Below are positions 22,324-34,480 of a stretch of 64,000 nucleotides of DNA, piece after piece. The stretch comes from Platerodrilus igneus (Eukaryota; Arthropoda; Insecta; Coleoptera; Lycidae). Position 1 is the first letter of the stretch, and every line of letters starts with the position of its first letter. A program made the translations under genes and the position numbers. Location of the stretch: contig JARFIW010000588.1 of assembly GCA_036346225.1 (NCBI GenBank), positions 4,097,501 through 4,161,500 of the forward strand, given 5' to 3'. The notes below the pieces were generated by a model. That model was not told where the DNA came from. It saw only the letters and a program-made list of their open reading frames with translations, and ran no database searches.

Positions 22324-23032
22324 ATGGAATGTCTTATTGGAATTAAGGGGCAAGACTTTGTGCTAATTGCTGCTGATATGACAAATGCCCACAGCATTAT
22401 GGTTATGAAAACCGGTAAAGCTTCATTTTAATTGACTATTTTTTTATTATTTTTCTTAGACGAGGACAAACTTCATAAATTATCCAATAACTTGGTAATG
22501 GCAGTTTCTGGAGAACAGGGGGACACAACTCAATTTGCTGAGTACATTGCAAAGAATATCCAATTGTATAAAATGCGGAATGCTTATGAATTGGGTCCTA
22601 GTGCTGCTGCCGCTTTCACACGTCGTAATCTAGCTGAAGCTCTTCGGACACGCGTAAGTTGTTCGAGTACACTTTTCTTATGTATTATTAAATTGATTAC
22701 AGAATGCATACCACGTTAATTTGCTATTAGCAGGTTATGATAATCAAACTGGTCCTCAATTGTATTTTATTGATTATCTAGCTTCCATGTCGAGCATTAA
22801 GTATGCTGCTCATGGCTATGGAGGGATCTTCTCTTTATCTGTCATTGACCGATACTACAACGATGATTTAAGCCGAGAGGAAGCATATGAACTATTAAAG
22901 AAATGTGTGCAAGAAGTACACAAACGCTTGATATTTAACCTCCCTAATTTCAAAGTGAAAGTTGTTGATCGTAATGGAATAACTGATTTAGAGCCAATCA
23001 CTGCAAAAAGTTTAAAAGAAGAAAGCATGTAA
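22324..23032 (+). CDS. PSMB2: Proteasome subunit beta type-2 (beta-4 position)
   Basis: Non-catalytic beta subunit of the 20S proteasome core. Three exons (22324-22414, 22460-22653, 22703-23032) join in frame through GT-AG introns of 45 and 49 bp, giving 204 aa; the human protein is 201 aa. It starts [18 protein letters not shown] without a propeptide or catalytic Thr, as expected for beta-4. Family blocks are [42 protein letters not shown] and AAHGYGG (quoted pieces only). The start lies in context AAAATGG. Spp lies tail to tail with 93 bp between the stops. Drosophila calls this gene Prosbeta4. The sequence looks fully functional. The region 21931-22323 upstream shows no other gene. Confidence 0.97.
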
Positions 23033-23055
23033 TTTAATTTTGTCGATTTATTTGT

Positions 23056-23076
23056 AATAAAAAAAAACTTAATAAA
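23056..23076 (+). terminator. Poly(A) signals of PSMB2
   Basis: AATAAA at 23056-23061 and again at 23071-23076, 24 and 39 bp after the stop codon. Confidence 0.75.
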
Positions 23077-23092
23077 GACAGTTGTAAAGTAT

Positions 23093-23098
23093 TTTATT
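23093..23098 (-). terminator. Poly(A) signal of Spp
   Basis: The complement reads AATAAA, 28 bp past the Spp stop. Cleavage 10-30 bp further would fall on the PSMB2 signals, so the two 3' ends should overlap. Confidence 0.7.
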
Positions 23099-23125
23099 TA
23101 TACTGTATTGGAATGAATATTATAC

Positions 23126-24431
23126 TTATTTAACTTTATTTGCTTGCGTTACAGTATCAGATTCTTCTTTTACATCTTTATTCTCCTGATTATCTTCATA
23201 CCTACAACATAAATATAAAACTTGTGTAAATCTGGTAGAAAACTTACTTAAAAAGTGCTGTTACATCGCCCTTTATAAGTGCGATTAGTAAGGGTGTTCC
23301 TAAGCATGCTGGAACCAAATATAACAATGCAGGCTGTGCATGCTTAAACACATGCATTACAAAAATTGTAGCTAATAAACCTACAAGGTAGGCGAGGAAT
23401 GTAGAATGGAAGTAGAGTTTCGAAGGCCGTTTCAAACTATTATCAAATCGCAAAAGTAGAGCAATAAATATACCCGGTATGACAATGTCACCTAAACCTA
23501 ACATTGCAAAATTGTTGGCAGCCAAACCATTCGTCAAGAAATCTTGAGGAAATACCACTAAAATAAAAATGTATTTATAGTTTTCAAGTTTAACTTCTTA
23601 CATTTAATAGGAGCCTCGAAACTTTTAGCCACCGTAACCATAACATCTGTTCCAAACACCCAAAAAATATCATAAACAAATAAACCACATAGTAATATAC
23701 ATCCTGTCGCAACATTGTTTAAATGTAATAATTCAACAGCGTTGATAGCAAATGCTAATCCAAACAAATTGTTAGCCACCCAATGCTTTTTTATAAGATA
23801 CCATGCACCTACTAAAATACAACAAGCAAGTGCAACAATATCGTACGATGAAAATTTGTAATTAATTACATCTCGCACTGTATCATCTTCACCTTGCGTA
23901 AATAATATGTGATATTTCTTATTGGGTATTGCACTTGGAACAAGCTTACTTACTAGCGGGCTGAAAATAAAAGTTATATTGGTACAGTTAATACTTCCCT
24001 AGTCAATAAGGAACAATACCTTAAAATATGAGTCAACGCTAACACTCCTAAAAAGAAGAAATATCCAGTCAATAATAAGTTAATATGTTCTTTGGAAAAC
24101 AGTTTGAATATTAAATATAAACCAAATAGTGCAAAGGAAGCAATGATTGGAAACATCGCTGCATCTTTTGTTGTCATAGTTTCAGGTTTCTATAATGAAT
24201 AGCTTTATTCAAACAAAATTTGCTAGGAATTTATGATATTACCTGCTCCTTATGGTAACTCACAGAGCGATAGGAACCAAAAAATATTGGGAGCAATGCC
24301 ATAACAATTAAACTTCCATACGCGACGACCATACCTTCAGGTGTACTAGGAGGTTTTGTAGTTGCATTTGTTGCTGTTTCGGTCACATTTTCAGCAGCTT
24401 GTGCTAATATTCCATTCACGATACTAGCCAT
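23126..24431 (-). CDS. Spp: Signal peptide peptidase (presenilin-type aspartyl protease, HM13 family)
   Basis: Cleaves leftover signal peptides and other type II segments within the ER membrane. Five exons: 24431-24243, 24189-24020, 23960-23602, 23557-23248 and 23201-23126. Introns are 53, 59, 44 and 46 bp. The product is 367 aa; human HM13 is 377. The predicted catalytic aspartates are Asp217 in GLFVYDIFWVFG and Asp263 in GLGD. The PAL motif is at 315-317 in HAQPALLYLVP. The lumenal N-terminus has glycosylation sequons at N15 and N22, and about nine hydrophobic segments follow. The C-terminus ends NKVK, with Lys only at -3 and -1, not the usual KKXX retrieval signal. Start chosen at MASIVNG, which aligns with known SPPs; upstream codons 24432-24491 lack a better start. 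Confidence 0.96.
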
Positions 24432-25174
24432 ATTTTTAAAAACGTACCACAATAACAGGTGACGTTTACTTAAATGTGATTGGTTTGACACGAGGATTTA
24501 GAAATGTCAATTTTGCAGCAGGGAATTTAATTATTTATTATTTATAGATGAAATTAGGGGGAGGACATGAGATTTCTAACTAAAAATTATGTGTCCCACA
24601 ATTAGTTATTTTTCAAATACACAGCTGTAATTTGAAAATTTTTTTAGAAAAAATTATTTTAAATGAATTGCGCAACGTGGATCAATTTTAAACTTGACTT
24701 TATAAAAATGTTTTTCCTCAACAAATTCTGTGGTGATTTTGATGATTTAATTTATATCGATTTAGTATTTATAAAATGAGCGCTTATTCAATCTATAGGT
24801 TTTTACTATAAATAATAATCGTTTTATTATTTTATGGTTTTTACGTATAACCGTGTGCTTTAAACTCATTCAAATCCTTTATTCATTCATCTGTTGTCTG
24901 CCTTACCTGCACGCTTCATCACAGTGTGATTGTTTCTTGTCCATTTTCTTCATGCATCGCGTAATGATTTCTGCTCTATTGTTTTAGAAAATCCCATTGT
25001 TTTAATTAGTCAAATCTATTCACTTTGTTATATTTTTAGTTTAGAAGTTGCGGGTGACCACAACATAACCAACTTTCTTTTTCAACATTTCACAGTTCAC
25101 AATAATTTAAACATGAATCGTAACAACTAAACTAGTTTCTATGTGTTAAAATGTAAAAAACTTCACCCAATTTT
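24432..25174. other. Spp upstream region, no gene seen
   Basis: AT-rich; a TATCGATT near 24754 is the only promoter-like motif. Short ORFs here have no recognisable features. Confidence 0.5.
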
Positions 25175-26620
25175 TCACTAGAAGGGAAGGTCCCAAAATT
25201 GTATTGCACTTCCTCTCTGAATTGCTATTCCTATTCTTTGGGTGAGGTATAGACGAGAGCGAGGTTCTCCACTATGCAATGTTAGCAATCTTCCTAATTG
25301 ATTAACAAATTGAATAGCTTCTTCACACCACGGTCCTAAAGTTTCCACCGCGAAAGGAACAAAAATAAAATTCTGATAGATAACATTGGCATATTTTCTT
25401 CTTTTTGGCAGCGTATCCTGCTTGATTTGATGATTGTGAAATATGAGATGGCGCAAAGTATCCGAGCATGTAGCATATCAAACAAGGTATTGGCCTTTTC
25501 CCACGGGATCAAGGTCATCCCATCTACCCTTTCCCATTCATCTCTGCTTAGGCCTATTGGTTCCAAACGAGAAGGAATTTTGGCCGAAGCGAGTGCCTTG
25601 GATAGAATGGAGTTTATTTCTAGATGCCTTGAATAGCGACCTAAGCCTTTTCCACAACTCAGTCCATGATGACCATTAGATAAAGCTTCCGATCCACAAA
25701 TGCACAAATGGGATTCACAAAGCTTACATCCAATCCTCAGTCAAACTGCGATTCGGAAAGTATTATTGTCTAATAATGTACCCAATGACCTCGAAGGCAG
25801 TACATTTAGCCACGAATTTGACTCTGGTCGTTGTAAACCTAAGCTAATAGCCTTTTCGTTCGTTAAACCTTGCAAATTGATATTTAACATGAAACAAAGA
25901 TATAAATTGTCCCATGATTTTTGAAGAAAAGGGCCGGAGGTATTCCTAAATCTGAGGTCTGTTTATTCCACTCATTTATTGCTTCTTCAATGTATGACAA
26001 ATTTGGTTGGTCGATGTCTTAAAGACTTAACATCGAGTTGACCAACTTAAATATATTGAACGCTGAAGAGAGGAATGCAGGCAGTGACAGGTCCTTGATT
26101 AGTCTAATCCCTAAGCCTCCAAATCTTGCTTGTAGTAAAGCTTGTTGGTGTTGATTTGAAGAAAGTTGGGAGTTGATTATAAATTCTATTGTCTCTTTGA
26201 TAGTATAGTCCAAATGTTCCAAAGTTTGGCTGAATTTCCAAGTTGGAGTCGTCCTCAGAATGTGAGTTAGTTTGGGAATAGTAAAGCAGTTTCTCAGTAG
26301 ATAGTATGCGACATGAAAATTGGAAAGATCTCTAATTCGAACGAAAGATGTCTTCAATTCCTCTTTTTTTTTCAAAATGGCTGCGGTCGATTTTTTGTAA
26401 TCGGTGCTCTTAGTAATGATAGTTCGTTAATCATTCTGATTCCAGAAGAAATGTCTTGAAAATCCTTCACGATATGATGGTCAGTTTCTCCACAAAAGTA
26501 TAGTTCACATTTTGATGTATTTACATGTAATCCCATTTTCTGGCATCTTTCGACTAGAGTACGAAAGTCATATAAGACAATGGTGGCATCTCCAGCTAGC
26601 AAACTTTGTTTTTACTCCTA
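25175..26620 (-). pseudogene. Non-LTR retrotransposon remnant: RT thumb region and restriction-like endonuclease-type C-terminus
   Basis: Four broken minus-strand blocks line up with a repeat-borne protein family common in invertebrates. 26602-26372 has GDATIVLYDF..GLHVNTSKCELYF (RT palm end). 26375-26019 has a thumb-like region with AYYLLRNCFTIPKLTHILR and QARFGGLGIRLI. 25707-25336 has CGSEALSNGHHGLSCGKG, Cys/His-rich, then SRDEWERVDGMTLIPW. 25456-25178 ends with the SRLYLTQRIGIAIQRGSA block. In relatives I remember the position VDG reads PDG with a following Asp, resembling a PD-(D/E)xK nuclease core; here it is altered. Frameshifts and stops show it is dead. The clade is not certain. Confidence 0.6.
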
Positions 26621-27189
26621 AAAAGCGTAATCAATATAAGGTGACAACGTTCTTAAAGAAGTATTTATTCAATTTTTAACATTTTTATATTTTGTCTTCA
26701 TCAAAATATCTGACTTTTACAATTAAAAACCTATCTATTTTTTTCTTGCATTCTTGTTTAGAATGTTAGAGCTGTTTCTTACTGTGTTTTTTAAATTTTA
26801 AAACTACAAACCTTTGTATTCCTTTAAACATAATTTTTCTATCTTCTTTACTATAAATTTATACAAGCGATTATACATTTTTATTTATTTATTTGTTTTC
26901 AACTTTAGTACGTTAGTATTGATTTTTGGTTTAATTATTTAGATTCGTTTTTAATTATCTTCTAACTATACGCGACTCTTTTGAATAACTTTTGGATCAT
27001 TGTGTGGAAGTTGACTAAAGCAGCAAAATTGCCAGTGCATCAATTCTTGCAGCTATAAACCTCTGTTCGTCTTGGTAAGCTTTGGGTTGCAGCAATGTCT
27101 TGTAGTGCTTTCAATTGTGAGCCTTGAGCATCTTTTTGTTATACCTGCTTGAGTAAGCTTAGGGCGCAACTTAAAAATTATTTGTTCGG
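26621..27189. other. AT-rich intergenic DNA
   Basis: No ORF or repeat recognised. Confidence 0.4.
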
Positions 27190-27410
27190 TCTTGGGAATT
27201 GATATTGTAGTACTTGACCTTTGAAACTAATGTATTTTAGTTTTTTTTTACTAAGACTGATCTATTGGTAGTTTCGAATGCAGATTTTAAATCAATAGGT
27301 ACTGCAACAATAATATATAAACTATTGCTAAGTATTTTTTTCCTCTTCGATAAGACAAACTTTAGACATGATTCATAACATTGTTTACTTTTAAAATCAG
27401 ATTGTTATTT
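27190..27410 (-). pseudogene. Short LINE reverse-transcriptase fragment (CR1/jockey-like)
   Basis: Conceptual minus-strand reading with frame damage contains CYESCLKFVLS and then IDLKSAFETTNRSVL, matching the RT block usually written as F-x-D-L-(K/R)-x-A-F-E/D-T-(I/V)-x-R. Only about 70 residues remain. Confidence 0.5.
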
Positions 27411-27434
27411 TTTCAAGATGCTACTGTATTCTTT

Positions 27435-27450
27435 ATCCTGGTTGATCCTG
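27435..27450 (+). other. 15-nt match to the 5' end of 18S rRNA
   Basis: CCTGGTTGATCCTGC is the universal start of eukaryotic 18S rRNA, but the following bases diverge at once. The region 27450-27740 is GT-rich and unlike its AT-rich neighbours. It is too short to be an rRNA gene; it may be a chance match or a scrap of a repeat. Confidence 0.35.
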
Positions 27451-28215
27451 CACTCTCAGGGCGCGTATAGTAGTCAGCGTTAACCTAGTTGTTTTTGCTG
27501 TCTTGTCTGTATCATTTGTCGTGCGAGTGTTCTAAGTGTCTGTTTTTCCACCTAGTGGTCTAGATCTCGTGTTGTGTCCTAGTTGTTTTTTCTTTATTTA
27601 GCCAACTAGTTCCGGTCTGGCGTGCTTTTGTCTGATGTTATGTTACACATCTAGTAGCCGGCGTGGTCGTTTTTAATTGTTTGTCGTGTGCCTTGTAGCG
27701 GTACGACGTCTCGTATGGATGGATGTGCTCAATCGTCTATTGTTGTGGTTTATGATTTGTTCGTAATTATTGATTCAAACTTTTTTTCTAGAAATGTGAC
27801 TGTAACTTGACGATCAAGATTTTGATATTAGTTTTACTGTACTTTTTTCAGTTTTGAAGGAAATAATCTACTTAGTAAAGACTGCTATAAGTTCATCAGT
27901 AATTTAATTGCTACTTGCCAGAACAGTAGATTCATATATGATGTCAGTATTTGAGACTTTTGCATATTGCAATATATACCTCAGGTATATACATTTACTT
28001 AGAAGTAACTTCTGTTTATTATCTTCTTTTTAACAATCATCTGTAATATATCTTAAATTTGTAGAGTTTACAAGCACTTCCATATTTGTTAAGGTGAATG
28101 AGCTAATCAACTATCAAGGTTTGGGGTTCCTTGTGCCACTAACCACTTCCTTTGATACAAACCAAAATTGTTTAGAAAAATTTTGATTACTATTGATCAG
28201 CTCTAGGTAGTAGTT

Positions 28216-28760
28216 TGTTACATTTTAAATTTGGAAATGTACATTGTTAAATACTTGAGTAAATTTCCGCCAATATTTTAAAATAAACTTGTTAATTTCC
28301 GTCATTCCGGACAGTTGCGTTTGCGCAAAAGAATGCGCAGGCGCGGAGTGAATGGCGCAAATGCGCGGTGTGAAACGACATCATTATTAGCCACGAAACA
28401 TCAAGCCGGTAACATCTACCTGTGTCGTAGTGTCTGTCTTTTCCTTTTTTTGGGATGTAAATTTCCTTATCTCTAGCTTTATTGTACCTCCACCTAGTTA
28501 TCCTTGCCGCTCCCCTACAAACAAAGAGAAAGACGAAAAATCTGAAATCAACGATGGCGTAGCCGACCCTCACCAAAAAAAACAAGGAAATAACCCTGAG
28601 ATTTAACTGCAAGGCGTACATTGCTTTTTTTATATTTTAAATTAAGAATTGCATCATTTTAAACGTGTTTGGTATTTGATACAACTTGCAGCGTAATTAT
28701 GTTAAAATATTAACGATTGCGCAATATTATGAAACGCGAAAGCGTATCAAGTTGCCAACT
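28216..28760. mobile_element. Diverged relative of the 12881 foldback element, one arm
   Basis: Starts TGTTACATTTTAAATTTGG like the 12881 terminus and repeats its GC-rich block (GCGCAAAAGAATGCGCAGGC at about 28322) and the downstream part up to GTTGCCAACT at about 28750. No opposite arm was recognised nearby. The 28292-28621 ORF is a shadow of the arm. Confidence 0.6.
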
Positions 28761-30541
28761 CTGTCTAGATTATTATATTAATCTTATTTCTAGTTTTTTA
28801 ATTAGCATTCTCGTTAGAATAGTTATTAGTAAAAATTGCTCTCATGTAGATTAAATTAACTATTAAATTAACCGTTCTAATTTGAACATTTTCACTAGTC
28901 ACTTATTATTTACACCATGATCATTATCCAGTCGATACAGCTTTGAAAGATCATTTTGAACGCTCTGTTGACTATCCTTATTTATGTTACACATATTAAC
29001 CTTTTTATCTAGTGTTAAAACTGTTTTCTTTTTTGCAGGTGGTTCAAACGACATTTTAATTTATAATTTTCTGTAAGCGTAGATCTTTAATTAATATAAG
29101 ACATCAGCTTGTAAAAAAGTCAAAATTTTGAATATTACATCTATTAAGATTTTACTTATAGCTTATTTACATACAACAATATATTGATCAATTTCTAAAA
29201 TTTTAAAAATAAGTATTAAATTGTTCAAAATCTTGATAACCTTTAGTAGTTTTATACACATCAATTTTGTTCTGGTTATTTCAGAAGTAGCAATCGTTTT
29301 TCAATGTTTACTTTCTATTTACATATCTTCTACAGATTGTTGAGGTGATTTGTATTAATTTAGGTTAGCAAAAATTATACTACTTAAGCAATTTACAAAA
29401 ACACCAAACAATAAATACTTAATCTTTTAATTATTATAGAAATAAACAAGTGACCATTCTACAGATTGGTAATTAAGCTCAAGTATTAAAGGTACTAAAA
29501 ATTAGCCAGAAAATTTATGAAAAATTAGGACCTGTTCTAAGTCGGCTTAAATTGATGAGTACCAAGTTTTTAAAATTGATCTATGAATTATTGTATATAA
29601 TACACGCTTTTGAACCGACTTGCTGCTTAAGGGCAGCGAGTTCTAGAAATAAATCGATAAATTGTGTGTAAAACAGTTATTACATTTTTAATTCTGCTGT
29701 AATGAGTCATTATATTATAAGTTTTCTGGCATATATAATTTGTTTTTCGATATCAATATTAAAATCTCCAATTATAATATGATGTAAATTGAGATCTTGA
29801 TTTGCAATCTGCAAAAAATTTTAAAATGCTATTACCAAAGTTTGAAATAGAATGACTAAATTTTGCGTCGTTGCGATTAAAATTACCATTTAATTAATGG
29901 GTTTTTAATAAGAGATCTCAGTTTTAATTGCTGGTTTAAGATAGCGTTTTACCTAGTTTAATTTTATATAACAAAAAGTTAGAAATATTTTCGAATTAGC
30001 AGAAGATACAAAAGGAATACATGGCATAAACCCATACAATGTATTTATTAAGAAACTGAATGTATATTAAATGGCGTATTCATTCTAATTCTAATTAAAT
30101 CGAATCCATACTTATAATAGGTTTTAATTATTAAATTGAAAAGTAAAAAACTTTAAACCAAACCCATAAAATATTCTAATATTTTAATTCTAATTAATTG
30201 GGGAACATGTTTCATTTTAAAGAAAATGCAAATTTTATTGGTTTTTGAAAATTGAGAGCGGATAGTAAGTTCGGATTGGTGGATTTAAAAGTGTGAAAAA
30301 TAAATGGTATTTAAATAATGAAATAAAGTAGCAAAAATTTGTTGGTATAATCGACTATAGTTACAATAGGTTGGCGACCGTGTTTTTCGGGTGACAGTTT
30401 TTGTTGGTTACTGTTAAATAGGAATTAGTCATACTTTCTTAATTTATTCTAAGGAAATGTCCACTTTTTGATAAAGGCTGAAGTGCAGAACCTGTTGCTG
30501 AATGTGGTGCTGCTTACCTGACGAGGAGAGTGCTGGAAAAG
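28761..30541. other. AT-rich region upstream of Rho1, including its likely 5' exon
   Basis: No gene or repeat recognised in 28761-30350. A non-coding first exon of Rho1 probably ends at 30541 (AAAAG before GTCAGT). Its start is not visible. Confidence 0.45.
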
Positions 30542-31237
<696 letters not shown>

Positions 31238-31350
31238 GTTACATTCTTTCTTATTCAATTACGTTTGTTTTATATTGGGATTTTGTCCATACTTATCCCA
31301 GCAGTATATGTTAATAATCATATTTAGTGGAATTTTGAATTCCTTGTATT

Positions 31351-31356
31351 AATAAA
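31351..31356 (+). terminator. Poly(A) signal AATAAA of Rho1
   Basis: First AATAAA, 114 bp after the stop; later ones occur near 31784 and 31970 and could give longer 3'UTRs. The rest of 31357-32284 is AT-rich without genes. Confidence 0.6.
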
Positions 31357-32997
31357 GCTTGTTTGGTAAGTTTTAAAATTCAGGGTTGCATGCACAAACT
31401 TTATTTTTAACTATTATATATGAACTGATAACATTTTTTGCTAGTACGTAATTAATAAATAAATTGCGGCAAATTAATTTTATTTACAGTGTTATGGGAA
31501 ACTGAATTTTAGCTGCATCAGAGTATATTATATTTTTTCAAGTTTTACCTTGTATTATTTTATTACTAATAATAATGATTGTGTCTTGGGGAGCGACACT
31601 TGTTTGTAGTTGTAGTCATCTAACTTTCTACAGTGATATTGATATGTATCTTTACTACAATAATTATATTAATAATCATGTATAGTTTTTTTATTCATCT
31701 ATGGGCAATTTCTTCCAACGTGATTTTACATGTTGCTTACTGATAATGAATAGCTTTAACTTTTCCATATTGTATTATCAGATGAATAAATAATGAGACG
31801 TTTTCTTATTAACTGTTCTTTGTTTTTAATTATTCATAATTTGACTAAATTTTAAAAATCTGCCGAGTAATACGTTTGAACCTCGACATGAAAAAACTTT
31901 AACTTATTACATTTTTTTTCATTTCTGAAAGCTATTGTAAATAAGTTGTACGAAACTGAACCTTTTTTAAATAAAAGGAAACAAATTCAAAATAATTTCT
32001 TAACATAGCCATTATCCATGTATCTTGCGTGTCATCATTCATTGTGCAACACATCTCCATTGAAAAAATATTTTCTACAAAATTAAATTGTATAAACAAC
32101 AATTTATGATATTTGTATTATCACATCATCATTTTCATGTGTGACGCATGAATGTGAGCATTTGTTATGTTTACATACTACTTATTGATTTACATATTTA
32201 TAGCTAAAGTTGATTACATAAGGATATGAAACTACAAAGCTTTTTAATCATTTATTTCAAGGTTTAAATGATGATATCAAAACTGTTAGATGCAGTTTGA
32301 TCACCTTCTATTGTTTTACAGTTATATGCCCTATTTCTCCGACCTTTAGTGGTTGTGAAGGGAGGTAAGCAACCTGTGGCTGCCAAGTTCCCCCAACACT
32401 TAACCATTTAGCGATTTAATATATTTTCAATTTATCTTTTCGCACAGCCAACATTAGTTGGAGATATTTCGCCACCAACAACTAGTTGTTTATACTAATC
32501 ATCAGATTTATCTGCGCTTATTTTTTCGTCATTAGGTTTTCCGTCTCAAAACTGGTTGGACACGTACCTGCACTTATTTATATTCTGAGCTAGCCTACAT
32601 AGTTCCCTTAAACTGTTACATAGCATGCGTATTCAGCTTGTTCCCCTTCTATTATTTTTTAATTTTATGCCTTATTTTACCGAGATTCAGTGAAGGAGGT
32701 TAAGCAACCTGTGGCTATCAAGATCCCCCAACACTTAGACATTTGCCGAAATAATGGTTTTCCAGTAAATCCTTTCACACACTTAACATTATTCGAGAAT
32801 ATTGCCCAACCAATTCTTGTAGTTACTTATAATAATCATCATGTTTAAGCACAGTTATCTTTTCGTCATTAGTTTATCCATCTTGGGATTGGTTGGATGC
32901 GTACCTCCATTGATTTCTATTCTGGGCTAGCCTACACATCTCCCTGAAACCCCTACAGCCTACATCTTTTACTATCTGTGTGCAGTAGTCTAACCTA

Positions 32998-33360
32998 TAG
33001 TGCGTTTAACGAACAGATTCAGTAAATGCTCCGCCCATAAATCAGCGCCAAGTTTAAATAAAGATTTTGTATTGGTTGGCCGGATTCAAACAACCACACA
33101 TTTCAATTTGTAACATTAACCTACAAATGTCAATTAGTTTTTCGTGTTTGTCTTTGCTTTATTTTTTGTTCACTCATCTTTCGTAGTTTTTGCTCTTGTA
33201 CTTTTTTTTTTTCAAAAACAGTATTTTTCAATACTTATTACATTTGTGTAGATTATTTACAATTAATTACGTGTAAATCAAGCTTATGCTCAGTTTGTAC
33301 TGTGCAACTAAGCCCACATCCTATTATTTTAATTACTGAATCTGTGCATTAAACGCACTA
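32998..33360. mobile_element. 363-bp TIR element (MITE) with TA target duplication
   Basis: Terminal inverted repeats of about 28 bp, TAGTGCGTTTAA at each end followed by ..CAGATTCAGTAA, flanked by TA (32996-32997 and 33361-33362). Removing it restores the RTE sequence exactly (AACCTAGGTCTG). AT-rich interior, no ORF. The TA duplication suggests a Tc1/mariner-type source. Confidence 0.85.
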
Positions 33361-34480
33361 TAGGTCTGCCTCTTTTTCTTTTTTTCCTATCTCTGCTTCT
33401 AATATATTCCGCACTATTCCCTCATGCCGTAGTATGTGGCGTATCATCCTAACTCTCCTATTATTTACCGTTTTCCACATATTTCTTTCTTCCCCTACCA
33501 TTTTTAGTACCTGTTGTTCGTTCTTAACTTTGTCTGTCCATGATATCTTCATCGTACGTTTGTAGAACCACATTTCAAAGGCTTTTAACTTTTTCTTGTC
33601 CGCTTCTTCTACTGTCCAGGCTTCACAGTCGTACAGTGCTGTGCTCCACACATATGTTTTAAGCAATCTTTTCCTTGTTTCTATGTTTGTGGTCTTTGAG
33701 CACAGTAGTTGCTTTTTTTTTGTTAAATGTAGCACGACCTTGTGCTAATCTTTGTTTTATATCTTTTGTGCCCATCTTGCGTTATTTGGCTTCCTAGGTA
33801 GCAGAAATCCTTAACCTCTTGTAAGTTCGTGTTACATACTTGTATTCTTGTTTTTGATTTATTTTCCCAACCTTTGCATACTAATACTTTAGTTTTATTT
33901 TTGTTAATTTTCATACCGTATCTCTCTGTTAGAACCGTTTCCATTTCATTAAGAGCAGCTTCTAACTCTTCCTTGCTAAACACTAATACCGCTATATCAT
34001 CTGCAAATCTAAGCATATCAATTTTTTGTCCCTGCATAGTAATTCCAAATGTCTTCCTGCATTTGACAGTATTCATTGCCTTCTATGTACAAGTTAAAAA
34101 TCAATGGGGATAGTGCACATCCCTGTCTCACTCCTTTCCTAATGTTTACTTCTCTACGTTCCTGATCTAATTCTATTACTACTGTTTGCTCTTTGTATAA
34201 GCTATGTACTATTCGTCTATCCCTATAACTCATTCCAATCTTTTTGAGTATTTCAAACATTTTTTCCATTTTACATTGTCGAATGCTTTTTCCTGATCTA
34301 CAAACCCTATATACACGTTTTCCCCTTTTTCTATTGTTTTCTCCATCATCACTCTCAGAGCTAAAATAGCCTGCTGTGTTCCCCTGTTTCGCCTAAACCC
34401 AAATTGGTCTTCTCCTAGTATTTCTTCCGCCCGTTTTTCCATTCGTCTTTGCACAATTCTAGTTAATATTTTTGACACGT

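Noticed and set aside
27435..27450. 18S rRNA gene
   Set aside because: Only 15 bases match; the conserved continuation is absent.
28292..28621. 109-aa ORF with a hydrophobic start
   Set aside because: It overlaps the GC-rich arm of the diverged foldback copy and has no coding motif.
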